A stretch of DNA of 64,000 nucleotides from Clostridia bacterium UC5.1-1D2 (lineage in GTDB: Bacteria; Bacillota; Clostridia; Lachnospirales; Lachnospiraceae): contig BBZN01000002.1 in the NCBI GenBank assembly GCA_001304855.1, positions 157,456 through 221,455 of the forward strand, written 5' to 3'. Both the position numbers and the translations under genes were made by a program. Position 1 is the first letter of the stretch. Every line of letters begins with the position of its first letter. The notes beneath the pieces are model-generated. The model was not told the origin of the DNA. It searched no databases and saw nothing but the letters and a program-made list of their open reading frames with translations. Shown here piece by piece: positions 1 to 10,547 of the stretch.

Positions 1-3000
1 GCTACTATGCCACGATGATGGAGCCATGGGACGGCCCGGCCTCCATACTGTTCACAGACGGGGACGTGGTGGGAGCCGTCCTGGACCGGAACGGGCTCAG
101 GCCTTCCAGATACTACATCACGGAGGACGGATATATGATACTGGCCTCCGAGGTGGGGGCTATCTCCATAGACCAGACCAAGGTGGTGAAGAAGGACCGC
201 CTCCGCCCCGGCAGAATGCTGCTGGTGGACACAAAGGAAGGCAGACTTATCAGCGACGAGGAGCTGAAGCGCCGCTATGCTTCCAGAAAGCCTATGGGGA
301 ATGGCTGGACTCCAATCTTTTGAACTGAGGGATCTTCCTGTGCCCAATAAGGGGATTCCCGCCCTGGAAAACAGCCGGCGCCTGAAACTTCAAAAGACCT
401 ACGGCTATACTTACGAGCAGTACAAGACCATGATTCTTCCCATGGCCTTAAACGGCGCAGAGGCTGTTTCCGCCATGGGCGTGGACAGTCCGCTGGCAGT
501 CCTCTCCCAGAAGCACCAGCCCCTGTTCAACTATTTTAAGCAGCTTTTTGCCCAGGTTACAAATCCTCCGATTGACGCCATCCGGGAAGAGATTGTCACC
601 TCCACTACCGTATACGTAGGCGAGGAGGGAAATATCCTGGAGGAGGTTCCTGAGAACTGCAAGATCTTAAAGGTGGATAACCCCATTCTCACAGAGACGG
701 ATCTTCTTAAAATCAAAAACATGAAAAAGCCCGGCTTTAAGGTGGAGGTAATCCCTGTCACCTATTATAAAAACACATCTCTGGAGCGGGCCATTGACCG
801 CCTGTTCCTGGAGGTGGACAGAGCCCACAAGGACGGAGCCAACATTATCATTCTGTCCGACCGGGATATCGACGAGAACCATGTCCCTATCCCTTCCCTG
901 CTGGCAGTGTCAGCCCTTCAGCAGTATCTTGTGAGAACCAAGAAGCGCACCGGCGTAGCTGATTCTGGAGAGCGGGGAGCCCAGAGAGGTTCACCACTTT
1001 GCAACGCTGCTGGGCTACGGGGCATGTGCCGTCAACCCCTACCTGGCCCATGATCCATAAGGTATCTCATCGAGTCCGGGATGCTGGATAAGGATTACTA
1101 TGCGGCAGTCAGCGACTATGACATGGCGGTGCTCCACGGCATTGTAAAGATTGCGTCCAAAATGGGCATTTCCACGATCCAGTCTTACCAGGGAGCGCAG
1201 ATTTTTGAGGCTATCGGCATTTCCAGGGAGGTGGTGGATAAATATTTTACCGATACGGTCAGCCGCGTGGGCGGCATTACTCTGGAGGATATTGCAAATG
1301 ACGTGGATGTGCTCCACTCCGCGGCCTTCGATCCCCTGGGTCTGGATGTGGATCTGACACTGGACAGCGTTGGAAGCCACAAGTCGCGTTCCGGTCAGGA
1401 GGAGCATCTGTACAATCCCCTTACCATCCATCTGCTTCAGGAGGCGGCCAGGACAGGGAGCTACGAGATTTTCAAGGAGTATACGGCCGCCCTGGATAAC
1501 AGCGGGAAAACCTATCATCTGCGCTCCCTCATGGATTTTGATTATCCCGGGGACGGCGGCGTTCCCATTGAACAGGTGGAGAGCGTGGACTCCATTGTCA
1601 CCCGCTTTAAGACGGGGGCCATGTCCTACGGCTCCATCTCCCAGGAGGCCCACGAGTGCCTTGCCGTGGCCATGAACCGGATTCACGGCAAGTCCAACAC
1701 GGGGGAGGGAGGGGAAAGCCTGGACCGCCTGTCGCCCGGACCGTCCGGCAGGAATAAATGTTCCGCTATCAAGCAGGTTGCTTCAGGCCGCTTCGGCGTA
1801 ACCAGCCGCTATCTTGTAAGCGCCCAGGAGATCCAGATCAAGATGGCTCAGGGCGCAAAGCCGGGAGAGGGCGGCCAGGCTTCCGGGAGGAAAGGTTTAC
1901 CCCTGGATTGCCAGGACCAGGCATTCCACCACAGGAGTGAGCCTCATATCTCCGCCTCCCCACCACGACATCTATTCCATAGAGGATTTGGCCCAGTTGA
2001 TTTACGATCTGAAGAACTCCAACACAAAGGCCAGGATATCGGTGAAGCTGGTATCCGAGGCAGGCGTGGGCACAGTGGCCGCAGGCGTTGCCAAGGCGGG
2101 GGCCCAGGTAATCCTGATCTCCTCCTATGACGGAGGCACAGGGGCGGCTCCCAGAAATTCCATCTACAATGCAGGGCTTCCCTGGGAGCTGGGGGTGGCT
2201 GAGGCCCACCAGTCTCTGATTATGAACGGGCTCAGGGATAAGGTGATTCTGGAGACGGACGGAAAGCTGATGACAGGCAGAGACGTGGCCGTGGCCTGCC
2301 TTTTGGGGGCGGAGGAGTTCGGCTTTGCCACAGCCCCACTTGTGACCATGGGCTGCGTGATGATGCGCGTCTGCAATCTGGATACCTGCCCTATGGGCAT
2401 AGCCACCCAGAATCCGGAACTGCGCAGGCGGTTTAAGGGAAAACCTGAGTATGTAGTGAACTTCATGAAGTTTATTGCCCAGGAGCTGAGGGAGTATATG
2501 GCGAAGCTGGGAATCCGCACGATCGACGAGATGGTGGGCCGGACAGAGCTTTTAAAACCCAGGGAGGAAGCGCCCGGCAGGCGCGCCCAGGCGGTGGATT
2601 TAAGCCCCATCCTGGATAATCCTTATGAAGGCTGCAAGGTGGCGGGCTACCACGAGAAGCAGGTATATGACTTTTGCCTGGAAGAAACCATGGATGAGCA
2701 GGTGTTCCTTAAAAAACTGAAGGGAGCCCTGAGCAGCGGGCAGAAAAAAAGCCTTCAGGTGGATGTGTCCAACGTAAACCGCACCCTGGGAACCATCCTG
2801 GGAGCCGAGATTACGAGAAAGTACCCGGAGGGACTGCCTGAGGATACATTTACCATCAGCTGTAACGGCAGCGGCGGTCAAAGCTTCGGCGCATTCATAC
2901 CGAAAGGCCTGACTCTGGAGCTGGTGGGAGACTCCAACGATTACTTCGGCAAGGGCCTTTCGGGAGGCAAGCTCATGGTCTATCCGCCCAAGGGCGTGCA

Positions 3001-3541
3001 GTTTAAGGCTGAGGAGAATATTATAATCGGCAACGTAGCTCTCTACGGAGCCACCGCAGGCAAGGCATTTATCAATGGTATTGCAGGGGAACGCTTCTGT
3101 GTCCGCAATTCCGGCGCAACGGCTGTGGTGGAGGGCGTAGGAGACCATGGCTGCGAGTATATGACCGGAGGCTGCGTGGTGGTTCTGGGCGCAACGGGCA
3201 AGAACTTTGCCGCAGGCATGAGCGGCGGAACCGCCTACGTGCTGGACGAGGAGAGGAGCCTGTACAAGCGTTTGAACAAGGAGCTGGTTTCCTTTGAGGA
3301 AGTGACCAACAAGTATGACGTGCTTAAACTAAAGGGCCTCATTCAGGACCATGTATCTTATACCAACTCTGAGAAGGGCAAGAGAATCCTGGACGATTTC
3401 AGCCAGTATCTCCCCAAATTCAAAAAAATAGTTCCCCATGATTACCGCCGCATGATGAATGCCATTGTGCAGATGGAGGAAAAGGGGTTCAACAGCGAAC
3501 AGGCGCAGATTGAAGCATTTTACGCCAATATCAGAGGGTAA
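1..3541 (+). CDS. gltB: Glutamate synthase large subunit (5' end outside window)
   Basis: Large subunit of glutamate synthase: ammonia released from glutamine is channelled to the FMN/Fe-S site to make glutamate from 2-oxoglutarate. The window starts inside the amidotransferase domain ([11 protein letters not shown] near the start). The central domain follows, then the FMN synthase domain with [10 protein letters not shown] and the 3Fe-4S cysteines in [13 protein letters not shown] (about 2358-2390), and last the glycine-rich beta-helix domain ([11 protein letters not shown]). The stop is at 3541, with gltD 16 bases on. The reading frame changes near 294, 325, 955, 1060 and 1885, yet family sequence continues across each change; at about 1062 one C seems missing from a CCC run. 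I take these as sequence errors. Identity is certain; exact residues at the breaks are not. Confidence 0.95.
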
Positions 3542-3556
3542 GGAGGCATAAGAATC

Positions 3557-5044
3557 ATGGGAAAAATAACAGGATTTCTGGAATATGAACGTAAAGTGAG
3601 CGCGGAGACGGCTCCCGGGGACAGAATAAAGAACTGGAACGAGTTTCACATTCCCTTAAGCGAGGCGGAGCAGAAAAAACAGGGCGCCAGATGCATGGAC
3701 TGCGGCGTTCCTTTCTGCCAGGCGGGAGTGATGATGGGAGGCATGGTCAGCGGCTGTCCGCTTAACAATCTCATACCTGAGTGGAACGATTTGGTATATA
3801 CCGGCAACTGGCAGCAGGCCTTTAACCGCCTGAAAAAGACCAACAGCTTTCCTGAGTTCACATCCCGGGTATGCCCGGCCCCCTGCGAGGCGGCCTGTAC
3901 CTGCGGACTGAACGGCGATCCGGTTGCGGTGAAGGAGAATGAGCGGGCTATTATCGAGAATGCGTACAAAAGCGGCATCGCCGGCCCTAATCCCCCCTCT
4001 GTCCGCACCGGAAAAAAGGTTGCCGTCATCGGTTCCGGCCCTGCCGGGCTGGCGGCAGCGGACCAGCTGAACAAGAGAGGCCATCTGGTAACTGTGTTTG
4101 AGCGCAGCGACCGGCCCGGGGGGCTGCTGATGTACGGCATTCCCAATATGAAGCTGGAGAAGTGGGTTATCCACCGGAAAATAGAGGTGATGAAGGAGGA
4201 GGGCGTGACCTTTGTCACAAACGCGGACGTGGGAAGAACTTATAAGGCCAACCGCATTCTGAAGGAGTTTGACCGGGTAATCCTGGCCTGCGGCGCTTCC
4301 AATCCCAGGGATATCGACGTTCCCGGCAGGGACGGGGCGGGAATCTGTTTTGCGGTGGATTTTCTGAAAGCCACCACCAAGAGCTTTCTGGATACCGGGC
4401 TGGAGGACGGAAATTATATCTCTGCCAGGGATAAGCATGTGGTTGTCATAGGCGGCGGGGATACGGGAAACGACTGTGTGGGCGCCGCCATCCGCCACGG
4501 CTGCGCTTCCGTCACCCAGCTGGAAATGATGCCGGAGCCCCCGAGAAAACGGGCCGGAAACAACACCTGGCCGGAATGGCCCAGAATTTTAAAGGTGGAT
4601 TACGGACAGGAGGAAGCTGCCTGGGTATTCGGAAAGGACCCCAGGGTGTACCAGACCACTGTGAAGGAGTTCTTGAAGGATCCGGAGGGAAAGGTGTGCG
4701 GAGTAATTACGGTGAGCCTGGAGCCAAAGCAGGATCCGGAGACAGGACGCGCCTATATGGCGCCTGTGGAGGGCAGCGAGCGGGAGCTTCCCGCAGATCT
4801 TGTGCTGATTGCAGCCGGGTTTACGGGGGCTCAAAGCTATGTGGCGGAGGCCTTCGGCGTGGAACTGGACGGAAGAACCAATGTGGCTGCAGCAAAGGAT
4901 TCCTATAAAACCAGCGCAGACAGGATCTTTACTGCCGGCGATATGCACAGAGGCCAGTCCCTGGTAGTATGGGCCATCCGGGAGGGCAGGGAGGTAGCCC
5001 GTGAGGTGGATAAGAGCCTTATGGGGTATTCCAATCTGGCCTGA
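3557..5044 (+). CDS. gltD: Glutamate synthase small subunit
   Basis: Intact 495-residue flavoprotein that passes electrons from NAD(P)H to the large subunit. The N-terminal Fe-S region shows CMDCGVPFC and later CPAPCEAAC. Two Rossmann dinucleotide-binding motifs follow: [14 protein letters not shown] (about residue 155) for FAD and [13 protein letters not shown] (about residue 297) for NAD(P)H. Near the C-terminus [17 protein letters not shown] is the usual FAD-binding end. The length is normal for GltD. The start is preceded by AAGGAGG, and the gene follows gltB by 16 bases, so the two form one operon. No T-rich terminator follows; a palindromic repeat lies about 65 bases downstream. Confidence 0.97.
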   Translation: MGKITGFLEYERKVSAETAPGDRIKNWNEFHIPLSEAEQKKQGARCMDCGVPFCQAGVMMGGMVSGCPLNNLIPEWNDLVYTGNWQQAFNRLKKTNSFPEFTSRVCPAPCEAACTCGLNGDPVAVKENERAIIENAYKSGIAGPNPPSVRTGKKVAVIGSGPAGLAAADQLNKRGHLVTVFERSDRPGGLLMYGIPNMKLEKWVIHRKIEVMKEEGVTFVTNADVGRTYKANRILKEFDRVILACGASNPRDIDVPGRDGAGICFAVDFLKATTKSFLDTGLEDGNYISARDKHVVVIGGGDTGNDCVGAAIRHGCASVTQLEMMPEPPRKRAGNNTWPEWPRILKVDYGQEEAAWVFGKDPRVYQTTVKEFLKDPEGKVCGVITVSLEPKQDPETGRAYMAPVEGSERELPADLVLIAAGFTGAQSYVAEAFGVELDGRTNVAAAKDSYKTSADRIFTAGDMHRGQSLVVWAIREGREVAREVDKSLMGYSNLA

Positions 5045-5107
5045 AAATATCTGGAAAACCAAAGTGTGTTGATTTTTGGCCGGTTCTATTCTATACTTGG
5101 CACTAGA

Positions 5108-5162
5108 GAGCATCTGAACATTCATTCCCGCCGTCTGCGGGAATGAATGTTCAAACACGCTC
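5108..5162. repeat. Palindromic intergenic repeat, family A, copy 1
   Basis: Two arms (5108-5131 and 5137-5162) pair around the loop CGTCT. Seventeen bases, TGAACATTCATTCCCGC, are perfectly complementary. The outer end reads TTCAAACACGCTC, shared with copies at 7.7, 25.8, 39.5 and 60.3 kb. There is no T-run, so it is not an ordinary intrinsic terminator. It lies between gltD and the DUF5721 gene. Confidence 0.8.
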
Positions 5163-5208
5163 TGCGGGCTCCCTGAGGGCCGGAGAATTTTTAGAGTGGG
5201 AGAGGGCT

Positions 5209-5703
5209 ATGATTGCATTAAAAGTGGAGGATGTAAGGACATTTACCTCCAAACTGTTTGTGAAAGAAGATTTTGACCGCTTTCTGGTGAAAGAGATCGA
5301 CATTGTGACATACAACCGTTTTACCATTGACGGGCATATACGCCAGGGGTACTTTGGGGAGGAGGAGCTGGAGGAACGCAGAATCGGGGAGTTTTCTTCC
5401 TGGAAAATGCTCCGGCCTCTGTGTTTTGATCTGATTAAGGGAAAGAAGCTTCCGGGAAGCTTTCATATTGTGCTGCAGCTGGGGCCGGGGGACGTGGGGG
5501 ATTTTGTGAAGAATTCCGGTGCAGGGATGGCTGAAAGCCAGATTCAGGGCCTGTATCTGAATATCCGTTACGAGGAGGGAAGCCTCTTGTGCGTTACCGG
5601 CACCTCTCTCAATACGTTTACATTGGATAAGACCCTGGAGACGGAGTGGGATAAGGCTGTGGAACAGTTTATGAGGGACCATGGGATTGTATGTGTGAAA
5701 TAA
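5209..5703 (+). CDS. DUF5721 family protein
   Basis: A 164-residue protein beginning MIALKVEDVRTF. It resembles the uncharacterised DUF5721 family of Lachnospiraceae, whose members share the opening IALK..DV and a TFTIDG-like segment, seen here as RFTIDGHIRQGYF. No signal peptide, membrane segment or catalytic motif is visible. I chose the ATG at 5209 because GGGAGAGGG precedes it and the family starts there; an upstream in-frame ATG at 5143 lies inside the palindromic repeat and would add unrelated residues. It converges with the RelA/SpoT-like gene. The function is unknown. Confidence 0.75.
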   Translation: MIALKVEDVRTFTSKLFVKEDFDRFLVKEIDIVTYNRFTIDGHIRQGYFGEEELEERRIGEFSSWKMLRPLCFDLIKGKKLPGSFHIVLQLGPGDVGDFVKNSGAGMAESQIQGLYLNIRYEEGSLLCVTGTSLNTFTLDKTLETEWDKAVEQFMRDHGIVCVK

Positions 5704-5741
5704 TTCCACAGTCTCACCTCTTTCGGTAAATCCGGGCCCCT

Positions 5742-7116
5742 TTACTCCCCACCCTTCTGTTTCTGGACAAGCTCCTGGAATACCTCTTTTATCTCCTCCG
5801 TCTGCTTGGCCAGCTCCTCAGCATCCGGCTTTTCTATATCGTGTATGAGCATATTCCGGGTTTTCCTCAATGCGCCTACCTTTCCGGCCAGATCCTTGTC
5901 GAGAACCTCCAGCCGCTTTAAGGTGTTGATGTTAAAGGCGCCGTAGGATTTTGCGGTATTGCCTGAGGCGGCCTTGTTAAGCAGCTTTTCCAGAGGAACC
6001 CAGTGGTCGAAAAAGCAGCCTATGACTTTCAGAAGCTCCGGGTCTATGGCGGCGCCTCCGGTCTGGAGCTCCTGGTAGATCTGATACCTTTTTTCGTTTC
6101 CTGTTATAATCTGGTCCACAATCTGCTGGGAGATATTGCGGCGGTCTTTCTCGAATTTGACGGACTTCAGGATGGGCTCAATATCCTTAACCTTCACTAT
6201 TTTCAGACGGCTGATAAGTTTGAACAGCAGCTCCACATTTCCCATGCGCAGTTCGATATCCTCCTGACGGAAATGATTGCTCAGATAGTTATAGAGGTAG
6301 GAAGCCAGATCGTACTGGCTGCTGAAGGTGGTGTTCTTGTTTTTAATGCGCTCATTTCCTGCGCTTTGAAGCCGTTCCAGCGCAATCTCGCCGGTAAGGA
6401 CCAGGCCGTTGAGCTCATCCAGTATGGACAATTCCTCATCGGAGAGCGTTCCCTGAAGAGGTTTGTAGATCAGGTCGTGTTCCACCTCGGACCAGGCGTG
6501 CATCATAACGGAAGCCACCTGGATTTCTATGCGGGTGGCGGCGTATTTTTCTGGGCGGGGGTCATGAGATCTTCCTTCATAAGAGCCCTGTAGTGGTTGG
6601 CCCAATAGCCTGAAAACGCTTGTTGTAGGTGGGCGGCTTGGACTCGTCAGGAAACTGCTTTTTCTCCAAAAGATTAAACAGGTCGTTGATAAGTGTGTCC
6701 GCCTTGTCGCGGTCGCCGGGGAAATAGAGGGATACCCTGACTCCCGCCAGGTCGAACATATCGTCGTAAATTTCACGCATGTTCTTGTAGGGGATCTCAC
6801 GTTCTGCATTTCTGTGGAGGGCTTTGCTTTTTAAGCGTCCGGGATTTTTGGCCCTGGAGGTGACAATAGCCCGGATACCAGCAGACTGAAGGGCAGATTC
6901 CAGCTGTTTGGCAGCCAGGCGGGCCGCATTTTCATAAAATGTATATTTCCTACGGTAATTTTCTATAAACTGGCTGATTAAATCCAAGACAGCGCCTCCC
7001 TTCTGAGTACGGCCGGCCGATTGCCGGAGTGTTTCTTTCAATTCCGGTATGACTTCCGCCCCATACCTTGCCAGGGGGGGGCAGGACATGAGACGGAATC
7101 TAAAGGTGTCAAACAT
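5742..7116 (-). CDS. RelA/SpoT synthetase-domain protein
   Basis: About 458 residues. The N-terminal half is a RelA/SpoT nucleotidyltransferase-like domain: IYDDMFDLAGVRVSLYF at about residues 115-130, and further on RIEIQVASVMMHAWSEVEHDL, which matches the EIQIRT..MHAWAE.EHDL signature of (p)ppGpp synthetases. There is no HD hydrolase domain or TGS/ACT region, so it is a small-alarmone-synthetase type with a long helical C-terminal extension of about 230 residues. Frames shift near 6600 and 6550. The start ATG overlaps the stop of the upstream small gene (TAATG), so translation is probably coupled. Product could be an alarmone or, as in toxSAS enzymes, another pyrophosphorylated target; the sequence does not decide this. 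Confidence 0.8.
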
Positions 7117-7349
7117 TAACTGTTAATTATATTCTTAAAGGCCAGGAGAAATTCCATGTCATCCGCCTTTAACCGGACGTTGGATGAGATGGTTTTTCCG
7201 GCGCTGTTGGTGACATTGATTTCTATGACGGTTCCCTGGTCTATAAAGCGCTCCTCTGTGGCCGCCTTCAGAAAGGGAAGAAACTTGGGATGATTGGATT
7301 TAAACTGTTCCCAGGACGGTTTCAGCTGCAAAAAATTTAATGGATTCAT
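7116..7349 (-). CDS. Small protein upstream of RelA/SpoT-like gene
   Basis: A 77-residue soluble protein (MNPLNFLQLKPSWEQF... ends FKNIINS), intact. I do not recognise a named domain. It has a helical N-terminus rich in K, F and P and a central beta-rich stretch (GTVIEINVTNSAGK). GAGGTGAACC precedes its ATG. The stop codon overlaps the ATG of the RelA/SpoT-like gene, so the two genes form an operon read from the promoter at 7443-7415. The coupling makes a functional partner plausible, but nothing in the sequence shows that it is an antitoxin. Confidence 0.7.
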   Translation of the reverse strand: MNPLNFLQLKPSWEQFKSNHPKFLPFLKAATEERFIDQGTVIEINVTNSAGKTISSNVRLKADDMEFLLAFKNIINS

Positions 7350-7414
7350 AGTCGGTTCACCTCGGATGTATAGTGCCGGAGCCGTATTATCCTTCTCCGG
7401 TTTATATCATGTAT

Positions 7415-7443
7415 ATCATATCGTATATGGATTCTAAAATCAA
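7415..7443 (-). promoter_or_regulatory. Sigma-70-type promoter for the small gene/RelA-like operon
   Basis: On the minus strand TTGATT (7443-7438) and TATGAT (7420-7415) are separated by 17 bases, about 65 bases before the ATG at 7349. Confidence 0.6.
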
Positions 7444-7513
7444 GGGAAAGGAGATAATTGGCAGGGCGGGGGAGGCTCTGGCTTTGGCGCGTGTATTTAC
7501 CTTTTTATGATTC

Positions 7514-7635
7514 TATGGTATAATGTCGTGATGCATTATACCGCGCCGGTCCGGTTCCGCCCAAAGGGAGGAAAGACACCAGGCCGGACCGAGTGCATTC
7601 CCCCGGAAGGATACCATGTTTGGAGAACATGGTAT
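7514..7635 (+). repeat. Structured repeat, family B, copy 1
   Basis: About 122 bases that recur at 29542-29659. It starts with a hairpin whose arms are GGTATAATG and CATTATACC. Next comes an 8-bp long-range pairing (CGGTCCGG with CCGGACCG) enclosing GGTTCCG and GGGAGGAAA. It ends with a hairpin ATACCATGTT/AACATGGTAT with GGA in its loop. The closing hairpin differs from copy 2 by paired changes that keep the pairing. No convincing ORF is present. The first hairpin contains TATAAT (7519-7524), which could act as a -10 box. Strand is assigned by the direction of the next gene only. Confidence 0.75.
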
Positions 7636-7702
7636 AACATGAATTGCAGAACAGATACGGATCTCATCATGCTTATACAGAGTCCGGGGATGAAAAAATA
7701 CT

Positions 7703-7856
7703 GGAGCGTGTTTGAACATTGCTTTCTCACAGCTGTAGGTCACACTTTGTGGAGATTTGGCCCCGATGAAGGGGGCGCAGCCCGCTGCGCCCCCTTCATC
7801 GGGGTCAAATATGCCGGATCGTGCAGATGGCCGGGATGAATGTTCAGACACGCTCT
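7703..7856. repeat. Palindromic intergenic repeat, family A, copy 2 (long form)
   Basis: Ends are inverted: GGAGCGTGTTTGAACATT at 7703 and AATGTTCAGACACGCTCT ending at 7856. In the middle is a near-perfect 26-bp hairpin (7755-7780 with 7785-7810, loop CCCG) with the core GCGCAG/CTGCGC, which also occurs in copy 5 at 60.3 kb. It lies just 17 bases upstream of the GTPase-NYN gene. Confidence 0.8.
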
Positions 7857-7873
7857 AAGAAAAGAGACGCGCA

Positions 7874-10546
7874 ATGAACCCAATCGTATTAGGAATTTTG
7901 GCCCATGTGGATGCAGGCAAAACCACCCTGTCGGAGGCCTTTTTGTATTTAACCGGAAGTATCCGGAAGATGGGACGGGTAGATAACAAGGATGCATTTT
8001 TAGATACCTATGCCCTGGAGCGGGCCAGGGGGATCACCATTTTCTCCAAACAGGCCAGGCTGGCCTGGGAGGGGATGGCTTTGACTCTTTTGGACACGCC
8101 GGGCCATGTGGATTTTTCAGCGGAGGCGGAACGCACCCTTCAGGTGCTGGACTGTGCCGTTCTTGTTGTCAGCGGAGCGGACGGCGTCCAGGGGCATACC
8201 CTGACCTTGTGGCGGCTGCTGGAGAAGTATAAAATTCCTGTGTTTCTATTTGTAAATAAAATGGATCAACCGGGCGCAGACAGGGAAAAGCTGCAGGCTG
8301 AGCTGCAAGAGCGGCTGGACGACGGCTGCCTGGATTTCTCCCTGGAGGGAACCCAGGATTTCATGGAACAGGCGGCCATGTGCGACGAGGGCGTCCTGGA
8401 GCATTTCCTGGTGACAGGGAGGGTGGAGCAGGAGCAGCTTTTGCAGATGGTTGCAGACAGAAAGCTGTTTCCCTGCTTTTTCGGCTCTGCCTCAAACTTT
8501 TTGGGGTGGAGGAGCTGCTGGAGGGAATCAGGAAATTTGCTCCCCGGCCGGTTTATCCCCCGGAGTTCGGAGCTAAAATCTATAAGATTTCCAGGGACAG
8601 CCAGGGCAACAGGCTGACGCATATGAAGATTACCGGAGGCAGCATAAAGGCGAAGATGCTGCTGCCCGGCGAGGAGAAGGTAAATCAGATCCGCCTGTAT
8701 TCTGGCGAGAAATTTGAGGCTGTGAATGAAGCAGGACCCGGCTGCATCTGTGCAGTCACAGGTCCGGTCCGTACCTTCGCAGGCCAGGGACTGGGCTGCC
8801 AGGCGGCTTCCATGGATCCCGTTCTGGAGCCTGTCCTGACCTATGAGATGAAGCTTCCCTGGGACTGCGACAAAGGATGATGCTGACGAAGATGAGGGAA
8901 CTGGAGGAGGAGGATCCCCAGCTTCATGTGGCGTGGGACGAACATTTGCAGGAAATTCAGGTACAGCTTATGGGCGAGATCCAGATCCAGGTATTGAAAA
9001 GCCTGATTGAAACCAGGTTTGGAGTGGCGGTGGATTTCGGAAGGGGAAATATTGTATATAAAGAGACAATTGCAGACAAGGTGGAGGGGGTGGGCATTTT
9101 GAGCCTCTTCGCCATTACGCTGAGGTTCATCTTATACTGGAGCCCGGAGAGAGAGGAAGCGGACTGCAGTTTTCCTCTGTGTGCAGTGAAGATGTATTGG
9201 ATCGGAACTGGCAGAGATTAGTGCTTACCCACCTGGAGGAGAAGGTGCACAAGGGAGTGCTGACAGGCTCCCCTGTTACGGATATGCGCATCAGTCTGGC
9301 GGGAGGCAGGGCCCACAACAAGCATACGGAGGGCGGAGATTTCCGGCAGGCCACTTACCGGGCCCTGCGCCAGGGACTTATGGAGGCTGAGTCCGTACTG
9401 CTGGAGCCTGGTACGATTTCCGCCTGGAAATACCGGAAGCTTTCATCGGGCGGGCTATGACCGACATTGAGAAGCGCAGCGGAACCTGTTCTCTGGGGCA
9501 GGCAGAAGGGGGAAGGGCTGTTCTCACAGGAAGCGCTCCGGTATCTGCCATGGTGGATTATCAGACGGAAGTCACCGCCTATTCCAGGGGCTGCGGCAAG
9601 CTGTCCTGTACCTGAAGGGGTATGAGGTCTGCCATAACCCGGAGGAAGTAATTGCAGCGGCAGGTTACGATCCCGAGCGTGATTTGGACAATCCCACAGG
9701 CTCTGTGTTCTGCGCCCACGGCGCCGGATTCGTGGTGCCGTGGAACCAGGTGAAAGAATACATGCATGTGGAAAGCGTTCTCGGAAAAGAGCGGTCCGAG
9801 CCTCCAAAGGCCTGTGTGCCCTCCGGCCCTTTTACAGAAAGGAGCCCCGAGGCGTGGCTGGGAACAGATGAGATAGACGCCATACTGGAGCGGACCTATT
9901 TTTCCAACAGCCGGGACAAGACCCGCCAAAAATCCGGGATTCCCGGAAAAAACGGCAGCAGGAGGACTTTAAGTCCGCCGGAAATCCGCACATACCAGCC
10001 TGTAAAAAACAGGAGCCCAGGGACGAATACCTGCTGGTGGACGGCTACAATATTATCTATGCCTGGAAGGAGCTGAAGGGCCTTGCTAAGGACAATATGG
10101 AGGGGGCCAGAGTCCGCCTGATGGATTTGCTGTGCGATTACCAGGCGGTTAAAAAGTGCCGCCTTATTGTGGTCTTTGACGCTTACCGGGTAAAGGGGCA
10201 TCTGACGGAAATCCTGGATTACCATAATATCCATGTTGTCTATACAAAGGAGGCCGAGACGGCCGATCAATATATTGAAAAATTTGCCCATGAAAATGCG
10301 CGCAGATATGACGTCTCAGTGGCAACCTCCGACGGTATCGAACAGATTATTATACGGGGACAGGGCTGCCGCCTTGTATCTGCCATGGAATTGTGGGAAG
10401 ATTTGGAGCGGGTGAAGGGCGCGCTTCGGGAAGAGTATCTGGAGCGGCCTCAGCTTAAGAGAAACAGCCTGTTAGATGTGCTGCCCAGGGAGGCGGCCAA
10501 AGAATTCGGGAAACTGAAAAGCGGGGAGGGGCAGGGGGAAGGGTGA
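7874..10546 (+). CDS. TetM-like translational GTPase fused to a NYN (YacP/Rae1-like) nuclease domain
   Basis: About 890 residues read across at least six frame breaks (near 8490, 8880, 9100, 9412, 9595, 9935). The N-terminal GTPase has G1 AHVDAGKTT, G3 DTPGHVDF, G4 NKMD and G5 GSA. The following EF-G-like domains resemble ribosomal protection proteins (TetM/TetO) to about residue 650. A basic linker (about 680-715) leads into LLVDGYNIIYAW, VVFDAY, ETADQYIEKF and VATSDGIEQ, the four acidic motifs of NYN/YacP nucleases (about residues 716-860). The linker frame is restored by one extra A in the run at 9931. No stop separates the halves, so one polypeptide is likely. Ribosome binding is inferred from the GTPase family and RNA cleavage from Rae1; neither is shown here. 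It may be annotated elsewhere as tetracycline resistance, which I doubt. Confidence 0.85.
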
Positions 10547-10547
10547 T

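Noticed and set aside
7507..7851. Open frames of about 100 codons on both strands between 7507 and 7851
   Set aside because: They lie within repeats A and B, have no ribosome site, and their translations mirror palindromic DNA. Treated as non-coding.
7874..9800. Calling the GTPase a tetracycline-resistance gene
   Set aside because: It is TetM-like, but the NYN fusion and chromosomal context without mobile elements do not support a resistance role.
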